Below the pieces are notes generated by a model that was not told the origin of the DNA, made no database searches, and was given only the letters and a program-made list of their open reading frames with translations. A stretch of 64,000 nucleotides of DNA from an uncultured Bacteroidales bacterium (GTDB lineage Bacteria > Bacteroidota > Bacteroidia > Bacteroidales > UBA932): positions 124,001 through 188,000 of the forward strand of contig CALVDQ010000001.1 of the NCBI GenBank assembly GCA_944326325.1, written 5' to 3'. The position numbers were made by a program, and so were the translations under genes. Shown in pieces: positions 27,329 through 35,705 of the stretch (positions are counted from its first letter, which is position 1; every line of letters begins with the position of its first letter).

Positions 27329-29482
27329 ATGAAATTTTACTCAACTCAAAACATCCGCAATGTGGTACTGATCGGGAGCTCGAGATCAGGTAAAACCACA
27401 TTATCTGAAGCCATGCTTTACGAAGGTAAAGTCATCGACCGGAGAGGTACGGTAGAAGCGAAGAATACAGTTTCCGACAACTCCGAGATCGAACAGATCA
27501 ATCAGAGGTCGATATATGCCACACCTCTGTATGCGGAGTTTATGGACACTAAATTCAATATTATAGATGCTCCGGGAGCGGACGATTTCGCAGGCGGGGC
27601 CGTATCGGCGTTCAAGGTGTGCGAGACGGCAGTGCTGGTGATAAACGCACAGCAGGGCGTCGAGGTCGGGACAGAGATTTTCGCCCGCTATGCCGAAAAC
27701 TACGGGATACCGATGATTGTGGCGGTGAACCAGCTGGACGGGGACAAGGCTTCCTGGGAGAACACCCTCGACACCATGAAGGAAGCGTTCGGAAAGAAAC
27801 CGGTTCTTATCCAGTACCCGGTGAATCCTGGAGCGGGCTTCGACGGATTCATCGATGTGCTCAAGATGAAATACTATCACTTCAAGGACGATAACGGCAC
27901 ACGAGAGGACCTTGATATCCCGGAGCAGTACAGGGACGAGGCCGAAGAACTGAGGGCGGCCCTCATTGAAAGGGCGGCCGAATACGATGACGGGCTGATG
28001 GAGAAGTTCTTCGATGCAGGTATGCTTACCGAAGACGAGATAAGGAAAGGAATAGGGATCGGATGCAAGGCCGGTGAAGTCCTGCCGGTATTCTGCCTTT
28101 CCGCAAAGAAGGACATCGGAGTGAAGCGTCTTATGGAATTTACCATAAAGGTGGCCTCGTCACCGGCCGAAAGGAAGGCCCGCACCGTCTCCGGGGCGGA
28201 AATCGAGTGCAAGCAGGATGCCCCGACAACGCTTTTCATATACAAGACAGCCATCGAGCCGCATCTGGGAGAAGTGGCATACTTCAAGGTCATGTCCGGA
28301 GAACTGACGGAAGGGCAGGATCTCGAGAATCCTGAAACCGGGGACAAGGAAAGGATCACGACCATCTATGCCGTAGCCGGCAAGAAGAAAGAGAAAGTCA
28401 CCGATATGTTTGCCGGAGACATCGGATGTACGGTCAAGCTCAGGGCTGCAAAGACCAATGTCACCCTGTCGCAGCCGGGTACCGACATCGCATACGAGCA
28501 CATAAACTTCCCGCCGTCCAAGTTCCGCACGGCAGTCAAGGCAAAGGAGCAGAAGGATGAGGAAAAGATGAGCGAAGCCCTGAACAAGATTTCGGCGGAA
28601 GACCCGACTATCATAGTAGAGTATTCCAAAGAATTGAAACAGACCATATTGAAAGGCCAGGGCGAACAGCACATCAACATTGTCAAATGGAGGCTGCAGA
28701 ATGAGAACAAGATTGAGATAGAGTTCTTCCCGCCTAAAATTTCATACAGGGAGACTATCACGAAAGTGGCGGCCGCAAGCTACAGACACAAGAAACAGTC
28801 GGGCGGCGCCGGACAGTTCGGAGAGGTGCATCTGCTCATATGCCCGATAGTGGAAGGCGTGGAAGCCACGAACAAGTTCAAGATAGACGGCAAGGAAATG
28901 GTCCTTAACATAAAGGGCAAGGAGTCTTTCGACCTCGAATGGGGCGGCAAACTCGAATTCTACAACTGTATAGTCGGCGGGGCCATCGACGCGAGATTCA
29001 TGCCGGCAATCCTCAAGGGTATAATGGACAAGATGAACGAAGGACCTCTTACCGGCTCCCTTGCACGCGACATCCGGGTCTATGTCTACGACGGCAAGAT
29101 GCATCCGGTGGATTCAAACGAGATATCCTTCGTGCTCGCCGCAAGGAACGCCTTCAAGGAGGCTTTCCGCAATGCCGGTCCTAAGATCATGGAACCTATC
29201 TACAATGTCGAGGTTATGACCCCGAGCGCATATATGGGTGCCTGTATGTCGGACCTCCAGAACCGAAGGGCGATCATCGAGGGTATGGGCAATGACAGAG
29301 GCTTCGACACCATCAAGGCACGTGTCCCTCTCGCCGAACTGTACAAATACTCCACGACACTGAGCTCCCTCACTTCAGGAAGCGCGACTTTCACCATGAA
29401 GTTCGCCGACTACCAGCCTGTCCCTGGGGATGTCCAGGAGAAGCTGCTGAAGGCCTACATGGAGCAGGAGAAGGATGAGTGA
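27329..29482 (+). CDS. Elongation factor G paralogue (EF-G2 type) lacking the catalytic histidine
   Basis: The 717-residue protein has the five domains of EF-G, ending with the typical domain V (LQNRRAIIEGMG). The GTPase motifs deviate: G1 is GSSRSGKT (16-23) rather than GHxDxGKT, G3 is DAPGADDF (80-87) with Ala84 in place of the switch II histidine of DTPGHVDF, and G4 is NQLD (134-137) rather than NKxD. In Bacteroides thetaiotaomicron an EF-G2 paralogue without GTPase activity supports translocation during carbon starvation and gut colonisation and is induced by the regulator Cur. The changes here fit that type. It is monocistronic, with a promoter and a strong terminator. Confidence 0.92.
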   Translation: MKFYSTQNIRNVVLIGSSRSGKTTLSEAMLYEGKVIDRRGTVEAKNTVSDNSEIEQINQRSIYATPLYAEFMDTKFNIIDAPGADDFAGGAVSAFKVCETAVLVINAQQGVEVGTEIFARYAENYGIPMIVAVNQLDGDKASWENTLDTMKEAFGKKPVLIQYPVNPGAGFDGFIDVLKMKYYHFKDDNGTREDLDIPEQYRDEAEELRAALIERAAEYDDGLMEKFFDAGMLTEDEIRKGIGIGCKAGEVLPVFCLSAKKDIGVKRLMEFTIKVASSPAERKARTVSGAEIECKQDAPTTLFIYKTAIEPHLGEVAYFKVMSGELTEGQDLENPETGDKERITTIYAVAGKKKEKVTDMFAGDIGCTVKLRAAKTNVTLSQPGTDIAYEHINFPPSKFRTAVKAKEQKDEEKMSEALNKISAEDPTIIVEYSKELKQTILKGQGEQHINIVKWRLQNENKIEIEFFPPKISYRETITKVAAASYRHKKQSGGAGQFGEVHLLICPIVEGVEATNKFKIDGKEMVLNIKGKESFDLEWGGKLEFYNCIVGGAIDARFMPAILKGIMDKMNEGPLTGSLARDIRVYVYDGKMHPVDSNEISFVLAARNAFKEAFRNAGPKIMEPIYNVEVMTPSAYMGACMSDLQNRRAIIEGMGNDRGFDTIKARVPLAELYKYSTTLSSLTSGSATFTMKFADYQPVPGDVQEKLLKAYMEQEKDE

Positions 29483-29510
29483 CAGGATTTCTTGAATCAA
29501 CAGCAAAAAA

Positions 29511-29541
29511 CAGAGAGGGGCGTGCCCCTCTCTGTTTTTTT
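29511..29541. terminator. Bidirectional intrinsic terminator
   Basis: CAGAGAGGGGC (29511-29521), loop GT, GCCCCTCTCTG (29524-29534) is a perfect 11-bp stem followed by seven T. Six A precede it (29505-29510), so it also serves the minus strand. It separates the convergent EF-G2 and GH97 genes. Confidence 0.95.
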
Positions 29542-29551
29542 CATCTGTTTT

Positions 29552-31564
29552 TTATCTGTTTTGCTGCTTGCGGACGATCTTCATCGCGAAGCCGCCTCCC
29601 GGAGCCATGGATACTCCGACTTTCCTGTCGGCAGGGACATCTGAAACGGTCCTTGCAAAGTCTCTCGCCACCCTGTCGGCATTGACCCCGTCCCGGAACA
29701 GTTCTGCCGTGTAATCACCGTCACCCAGGAAAGACAGGTCCAGGACAAGGCTGCGGGCATTCCAGTCCGTCATTCCTCCTATGTACCACACGTCGCCTTT
29801 TCTCCTGGCGATCACCACATATTCGGCGATCCGACCGTCGAGGGCTAACGTCTCGTCCCAGACCTCCGGAACACCGGCGATGAATCCCGTACACTCGGGT
29901 TCACGCATATAATTCGACGGAGAATCGCACATCATGTTGAACGGCGACTCGAAAACGATATACTCCGCAAGCTGCCGGCATCTCGTTCCCTGACTCATCG
30001 GTTCGCTGTTCACCGGGCGGTAGTTTCCTTTCGTCGCATTTCTCATTGCACCCTGAGTGTAGTCCATCGGGCCTGCCACCATCCTTGTGAACGGTACAGT
30101 CACATCGTATGTCACCTGGTCCGTCTCCGGAGAAGACCATTTCATCTGCTCAAGCCCGTGTACGCCTTCATAGTTCACGACATTCGGCCAGGTGCGGCTG
30201 AGCCCTGTCGGCTTGTACGTACCATGGTAGTCCAGCATCAGATGATATTTTGCAGCGATTGCGGCGGCGTCGCGGTGGAAGCGGACCATATACTGGTCGT
30301 CCCTGTCCATGAAGTCGACCTTGAAGCCCTTGATTCCGAGCTCCGAGAAATACTTGCAGACACCTTCAATGTCGCGGTTGAAAGCCCAATATCCGGCCCA
30401 CAGGATAAGGCCGACATTTTTGGAAGCAGCATAGCCGGCGAGTTCCTTCAGGTCTATCTCCGGTATCACCTGCATCAGGTCAGCTTTCAGGTTTACCGCC
30501 CAGCCCTCGTCAAGGATCACATAGCTGATGCCGTGGCTGGATGCAAAGTCAATATAGGCCTTGTATGTCTCGTTGTTCACCCCGGTCTTGAAGTCCACAC
30601 CGTAGAGATTCCAGGCATTCCACCATTCCCAGGCCACTTTTCCGGGCTTTACCCAGCCGAAGTCCATGGATCCGTCGGCAGGAGAAGCCAGCTTGTACAC
30701 CATGTCGTTGTCAGCCAGTTCCCTGTCCTCTTCAGCTACGATGATGACACGCCACGGGAATACCTCCCCGGGGCCGCATTCTGCAATGTATGGCTTGCGG
30801 GACTCCACCACTCCCTGCAGCATATTGTGTCCTCCCTGCTTCACATCGTCAGGCACCGCGGCAAAGACACCTTCAAGGGTTGTATTCCCGTCAGGATTGT
30901 TCAGATACATACCCGGATAATTCTGCAGGTCAGCTTCCGTAATACAGATTTTCCTGCCTCCGGAAGCCTCGACTACAAGAGGAAGGAACGCAAGCCTGCG
31001 GCTGTCCCACTGAGAAAGGGATATGTATTCATATGTGTTCTCGAACGAGTTGAAGAACTGGGCGTCGAAACTTGTCCCGGCCGGTTTCCTTACGTACGGT
31101 ACATACGCCTTCGAGTCGTCCGGGAAATTGAACCTGGCCTCTTCCGAGACGACATTGAAAGGTTTCCCGGACCCTGACACGAACCTGTATGCCACGCCCT
31201 CGTCATAAGCCCTGAAAACCAGGCTGAAGGTCTTGAACCTGAGAGTCATCTCATTGTATATGTCTGGGATCTCCGATTTCTTGTAGAACGGAGCCTCTAT
31301 GACAGATTCGTGGAATGACTTCCTGCAGACGGCACGGCCCGGACGGACTCCGTATGTGCTCCCGTCGGCAAGAGTCATCGATACGGAAGACTCCGAAAGC
31401 ACCGGTTCCCCGTCGTGCTCTATCGAATAGACAATTCTGTCGTCTACGGTTATATGCAGTGCAAGCTGCCCGTCCGGAGACGCAAGGTCGTACTGTTTCG
31501 GAGCCGCAGCAATCCCCAGAGGAAGCATCATTGCCGCAACCAATGCGATTTTTTTCTTTACCAT
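29552..31564 (-). CDS. Glycoside hydrolase family 97
   Basis: The 670-residue protein starts at ATG 31564 (an upstream TTG is unlikely), with a signal peptide cleaved near IAAAPKQY. The N-terminal beta-sandwich (about 20-270) and the central (beta/alpha)8 barrel follow, with WEWWNAWNLYG, ILDEGWA and GIKGFKVDFMDRDDQ. GH97 enzymes are alpha-glucosidases or alpha-galactosidases; some invert and some retain. The Asp in KVDF sits where the retaining subgroup carries its nucleophile, whereas the inverting SusB type has a different arrangement, so a retaining alpha-galactosidase-like activity is inferred with low certainty. It lies 86 bp after mutS on the same strand and has a terminator after it. 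Confidence 0.92.
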   Translation of the reverse strand: MVKKKIALVAAMMLPLGIAAAPKQYDLASPDGQLALHITVDDRIVYSIEHDGEPVLSESSVSMTLADGSTYGVRPGRAVCRKSFHESVIEAPFYKKSEIPDIYNEMTLRFKTFSLVFRAYDEGVAYRFVSGSGKPFNVVSEEARFNFPDDSKAYVPYVRKPAGTSFDAQFFNSFENTYEYISLSQWDSRRLAFLPLVVEASGGRKICITEADLQNYPGMYLNNPDGNTTLEGVFAAVPDDVKQGGHNMLQGVVESRKPYIAECGPGEVFPWRVIIVAEEDRELADNDMVYKLASPADGSMDFGWVKPGKVAWEWWNAWNLYGVDFKTGVNNETYKAYIDFASSHGISYVILDEGWAVNLKADLMQVIPEIDLKELAGYAASKNVGLILWAGYWAFNRDIEGVCKYFSELGIKGFKVDFMDRDDQYMVRFHRDAAAIAAKYHLMLDYHGTYKPTGLSRTWPNVVNYEGVHGLEQMKWSSPETDQVTYDVTVPFTRMVAGPMDYTQGAMRNATKGNYRPVNSEPMSQGTRCRQLAEYIVFESPFNMMCDSPSNYMREPECTGFIAGVPEVWDETLALDGRIAEYVVIARRKGDVWYIGGMTDWNARSLVLDLSFLGDGDYTAELFRDGVNADRVARDFARTVSDVPADRKVGVSMAPGGGFAMKIVRKQQNR

Positions 31565-31650
31565 AGCCAAAACTGAATTAGATACGAAAATTATGATAAT
31601 ATCCTGTATTGATGCGATTCATAGCCGGAAACATTCCGGCAGCAGGCACC

Positions 31651-34290
31651 TTATCCTATCCCGAGCTTGGTCTTCATCGAGCGGAGGAGGTCGAATGCCT
31701 GGAGAGGGGTCATGTTGTTGATGTCGGCAGCGTCGAGGTCCTCCTTCAGGGAAGACAGGACAGGGTCGTCGAGCTGGAAGAAGGAGAGCTGCAGGGAGCC
31801 GTCGCTCTCGACCCTGCCTTCCTTCACGTTATGGGGCCTGATCTTCTTCAGCGACATGGCTTCCTTCTTGTCCTCACCCTTCTCCAGCACGTCGAGGGTC
31901 CTTTCCGCAGACTCTATCACCTGGCGCGGCATACCGGCCATTCTCGCCACGTGGATACCGAAACTGTGGGCCACACCGCCCTCCTTGAGCTTGCGCAGGA
32001 AGATGACACGCTTGTCCACCTCCTTTACGGCGATATGGAAATTCTTCACCCGCGGATAGATGTTCTCCAGGTCGTTCAGTTCGTGATAATGCGTGGCGAA
32101 CAGGGTTTTCGCACCGTCACCGTTCTCGTGGATATACTCTACGATGGCCCTGGCTATTGACATACCGTCGTATGTCGAGGTCCCCCTGCCTATCTCGTCC
32201 AGCAGTACCAGAGAACGCGCCGAGAGATTGTGCAGGATCATGGAAGTCTCGAGCATCTCCACCATGAAAGTGGACTCTCCCTTGGAGATATTGTCCGATG
32301 CCCCAACCCTTGTGAACAGCTTGTCACAGTAGCCTATACGGGCCTGGGAAGCCGGCACGAACGAGCCTATCTGGGCCAGCAGCACTATCAGCGCGGTCTG
32401 CCTGAGAAGTGCCGACTTTCCGGCCATGTTCGGACCAGTCAGGATTATTATCTGCTGCGACTTGTTGTCCAGCATTATATCGTTCGGCACAAACTCCTCG
32501 CCTGCCGGCATGAGGGTCTCGATGACAGGATGCCTTCCCGCCTTGATGTCGATGGTGTACCCGTCGTCCACGACAGGCCGGCAATAACGGTTGGACACGG
32601 CAAGGTCCGCGAACCCGGCCAGCACATCCAGCCGGGCGAGAATCCTGCAGTTGGTCTGCACAGCGGCTATCTCCTTCTGTATCCTCGCCACCAGCTCCGC
32701 ATAGAGCCTGGACTCGAGCTCGTATATCTTCTCCTCCGCACCCAGGATCTTCTCCTCGTACTCCTTGAGTTCGGCCGTGATATACCTCTCGGCATTGACA
32801 AGGGTCTGCTTCCTTATCCAGTCGGACGGAACCCTGGCCTTGTGGGCATTCCGGACTTCCAGGTAATACCCGAAGACGGTGTTGAAGTTTATTTTCAGAG
32901 AAGTAATGCCCGTACGTTCTATCTCCCGCTTCTGTATGTCTGACAGGATATCCTTCCCGTGGAGAGCAAGATCCCTGTAGGAATCAAGCTCCGCGTCCAC
33001 CCCTGACGCTATGACATCACCTTTTCCTACGGCAGCCGCAGGGTCCGGGTTCATGGTCCTTGTCAAGGTGTCCAGAAGGTCCGCACAGCCGTCTATCGAG
33101 GACATCATCCTGTCCAGCTCGGGGACACCCTTACCGGAACACAGCTCCATGACAGGGGCCGTCTGCTCCAGTCCGCGCTTCAGCTGCATGACCTCCCGCG
33201 GTGAAATCTTCCCTGCGGCAGCCCTTGAAATTATCCTTTCCAGATCCCCTGTATCCCCGAGATGCTTCTGCACCTGCTCCAGGTCATCCCTGTTGTCGGC
33301 AAAGTGCTGGACCACCGAATATCTGGACTCGAGCTCCCCGATATCCATCACCGGCATCGCCAGCCAGCTGCGGAGAAGACGGGCACCCATCGGGGACGAG
33401 CACTTGTCTATCACGGATATGAGCGGGACACCCTCCCCTCCGGCTCCGGAAGAGAATATCTCGAGGTTCCGGAAAGTAAAACGGTCCATCCACACGAACT
33501 TGCTCCTGTCTATTCTGGATATGGAACAGATATTCTTCAGCCCTGAATGATGAGTCTGCTCCAGATAGACCAGCAGCGCACCTGCAGACGCCACCCCGAG
33601 AGGGAAGGAATCGATTGCAAACCCTTTCAGGGAATCCACCTCGAACTGGCGCTTGAGCTTTTCTTCCGCGGCCTCATAAACGAAGGCCCACTCGTCAAGG
33701 GTGGAAATGTAATATTTGTCCCCGAACTTTTCCTGCACCCCTTTCCTGAAACTTCTAGGGACAAGCAGCTCTTTCGGGGCGAACGATGACACCAGGGTAA
33801 CTATATAGTCGACCGAGCCTTCCGCCACCTGGAAACCGCCCGTAGAGACATCCAGAAAGGCGGCACCGCACCTGTCCTTGTCGAAGGAGAGTCCGCAGAT
33901 GAAGTTGTTCTCCTTCTGGGTCAGAAGCTGGTCATTGAATGCCACGCCAGGGGTCACAAGTTCGGTGACTCCCCGTTTGACTATCTTCCTGGTGAGCTTG
34001 GGGTCTTCCAGCTGGTCGCATACTGCCACCTTATAGCCTGCACGCACCAGTTTCGGCAGATAGGTGTCCAGTGAATGGTGCGGAAAACCTGCCAGGGGAA
34101 CGGATGCGTTCTGCCCGTTCGCCCTCTTTGTCAGCACTATCCCGAGCACCTTGCTCGCAATCAACGCATCATCCGCGAATGTCTCGTAGAAATCCCCTAC
34201 ACGGAAAAGAAGCACAGCTTCGGGGTACTGTGCCTTGACTTTGAAATATTGTTTCATCAGCGGGGTCTCCGCTATCTTCTCTCCTGCCAT
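31651..34290 (-). CDS. mutS: DNA mismatch repair protein MutS
   Basis: MutS recognises mismatches and small loops and recruits MutL. The 879-residue protein begins with the mismatch-binding domain, which has the Phe-x-Glu motif in GDFYETFADDA. The connector, lever and clamp domains follow, then the ATPase with Walker A GPNMAGKSALLRQ, Walker B SLVLLDEIGRGT and the TLFATHYHEL segment. The length and order are normal. The C-terminal tail (after GIHVARMAGMPR) is short. It precedes GH97 on the same strand; there is no reason to think that they function together. Confidence 0.97.
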   Translation of the reverse strand: MAGEKIAETPLMKQYFKVKAQYPEAVLLFRVGDFYETFADDALIASKVLGIVLTKRANGQNASVPLAGFPHHSLDTYLPKLVRAGYKVAVCDQLEDPKLTRKIVKRGVTELVTPGVAFNDQLLTQKENNFICGLSFDKDRCGAAFLDVSTGGFQVAEGSVDYIVTLVSSFAPKELLVPRSFRKGVQEKFGDKYYISTLDEWAFVYEAAEEKLKRQFEVDSLKGFAIDSFPLGVASAGALLVYLEQTHHSGLKNICSISRIDRSKFVWMDRFTFRNLEIFSSGAGGEGVPLISVIDKCSSPMGARLLRSWLAMPVMDIGELESRYSVVQHFADNRDDLEQVQKHLGDTGDLERIISRAAAGKISPREVMQLKRGLEQTAPVMELCSGKGVPELDRMMSSIDGCADLLDTLTRTMNPDPAAAVGKGDVIASGVDAELDSYRDLALHGKDILSDIQKREIERTGITSLKINFNTVFGYYLEVRNAHKARVPSDWIRKQTLVNAERYITAELKEYEEKILGAEEKIYELESRLYAELVARIQKEIAAVQTNCRILARLDVLAGFADLAVSNRYCRPVVDDGYTIDIKAGRHPVIETLMPAGEEFVPNDIMLDNKSQQIIILTGPNMAGKSALLRQTALIVLLAQIGSFVPASQARIGYCDKLFTRVGASDNISKGESTFMVEMLETSMILHNLSARSLVLLDEIGRGTSTYDGMSIARAIVEYIHENGDGAKTLFATHYHELNDLENIYPRVKNFHIAVKEVDKRVIFLRKLKEGGVAHSFGIHVARMAGMPRQVIESAERTLDVLEKGEDKKEAMSLKKIRPHNVKEGRVESDGSLQLSFFQLDDPVLSSLKEDLDAADINNMTPLQAFDLLRSMKTKLGIG

Positions 34291-34384
34291 CTTCTCATTG
34301 TTGTATCCTGCAATATTACGGAATTTTTACGACAAGAAACATGAATTTTCAGAGCAGTTTCAGGGAACAGTCCCCAAAATTCCA

Positions 34385-34392
34385 TATCTTTG
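34385..34392 (+). promoter_or_regulatory. Candidate -7 box of the glycosyltransferase gene
   Basis: TATCTTTG matches TAnnTTTG and lies 14 bp before the ATG at 34407, which supports the shorter start and implies a very short leader. The -33 element is weak (TTTC, 23 nt upstream). Confidence 0.4.
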
Positions 34393-34406
34393 CCGGATAT
34401 GGTTTT

Positions 34407-35705
34407 ATGAAAAGAGTCCTTGTCATATCGTATTATTGGCCTCCGTCAGGAGGCTCCGGAGTCCAGAGATGGGTGAAATTCGCGAAATATCTGCCGTCGG
34501 AAGACTGGCAGCCCGTGATATATACCCCGGAAAACCCGGAACTGACTTCGGTCGACAGGAATATGGAAAATGATGTCCCGCCGGAGGCCGAGATAATCAG
34601 GACTAAAATCATCGAACCATACGGCCTTTACAGGAAGCTCTCCGGAAAAGGAGGGACCGGTGAAGGGCAGACGGAGGTAAACCCGATCAACGGCAGGGAC
34701 AAATCCCTGAAACAGAAAATTTCGCTTTTCATCCGCGGAAATTTCTTCATTCCCGATCCGCGATGCCTTTGGATCAGGCCGTCGGTAAGGTTTCTGACAA
34801 AATATCTTGAGGAACATCCCGTAGACATCATCGTAAGCACAGGGCCGCCGCATTCGATGCACATCATAGCACGTAAAGTGGCGGCCAGGACGGGTCTGCC
34901 GTGGATAGCCGACTTCAGGGACCCGTGGACAAGGATGTTCTATTTCAAGCATCTGCCGCTGACCGCATGGGCAAGGAAAAAACACGCTGCCCTGGAAAAG
35001 GATGTGCTGGACTCGGCTTCCGCCATCGTTACGGTCACAAGACAGCTGCAGGATGAATTCGCATCCATGACAGACACGCCGGTCCACTGCATCACCAACG
35101 GATTCGACGAAGACGACTTCCGCCAGGTCATAGAGCCTGACGGTTTCTTCAACATTACGCACACCGGACTTTTTGCCGGAGACGGCAATCCGGAAACCCT
35201 GTGGCAGGTCCTTTCGGACAAATGCAGGGCGGACGGGGAATTCCGGCGGCTCCTGAGAATCCGTCTCATAGGAAAGACAGACAAGGAGATAACCGAATCA
35301 ATCATCTCACACGGGCTGGCTGAGAACCTGCGTGACCTCGGCTACCAGACTCATCAGGTCGCTACCGGTGAACAGATGGGAGCTTCCGTACTGCTGCTTC
35401 CGCAGAGGAAGGAACCGGAATACAAGGCTGTACTTACAGGCAAGATATTCGAATACCTGGCCTCAGGGCATCCTGTCCTCGGGATAGGACTCACGGAATG
35501 TGCCATGGCAGACGTACTGAATGAAACCGGGAGAGGAAAGATGGTCGGCTGGGACGATTATGACGGGACTGCGGCATTCATCGGTGACTGCTGGGAAAAG
35601 TTCAGGAACGATGAGCCAGACCCGGATCCGGCGGATATCTCGCAGTATTCGAGACGGGAGCTGACAGGGCGGATGGCAAGACTCATGGAAAGCCTTCTGC
35701 GATGA
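34407..35705 (+). CDS. Glycosyltransferase, GT4-like
   Basis: The 432-residue protein starts at ATG 34407 with MKRVLVISYYWPPSGGSGVQRWVKFAKYL, the normal N-terminal strand and glycine-rich loop of GT-B enzymes; an ATG at 34341 adds non-family residues. IADFRDPWTRMF (about 180) and the C-terminal LTGKIFEYLASGHPVLGIG, with the EYLA region, match the nucleotide-sugar-binding half of GT4 glycosyltransferases. The acceptor and sugar are unknown. The stop overlaps an ATG of the YfhO-type gene, so both may be made from one transcript, possibly for surface glycan or lipoglycan work. Confidence 0.85.
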   Translation: MKRVLVISYYWPPSGGSGVQRWVKFAKYLPSEDWQPVIYTPENPELTSVDRNMENDVPPEAEIIRTKIIEPYGLYRKLSGKGGTGEGQTEVNPINGRDKSLKQKISLFIRGNFFIPDPRCLWIRPSVRFLTKYLEEHPVDIIVSTGPPHSMHIIARKVAARTGLPWIADFRDPWTRMFYFKHLPLTAWARKKHAALEKDVLDSASAIVTVTRQLQDEFASMTDTPVHCITNGFDEDDFRQVIEPDGFFNITHTGLFAGDGNPETLWQVLSDKCRADGEFRRLLRIRLIGKTDKEITESIISHGLAENLRDLGYQTHQVATGEQMGASVLLLPQRKEPEYKAVLTGKIFEYLASGHPVLGIGLTECAMADVLNETGRGKMVGWDDYDGTAAFIGDCWEKFRNDEPDPDPADISQYSRRELTGRMARLMESLLR

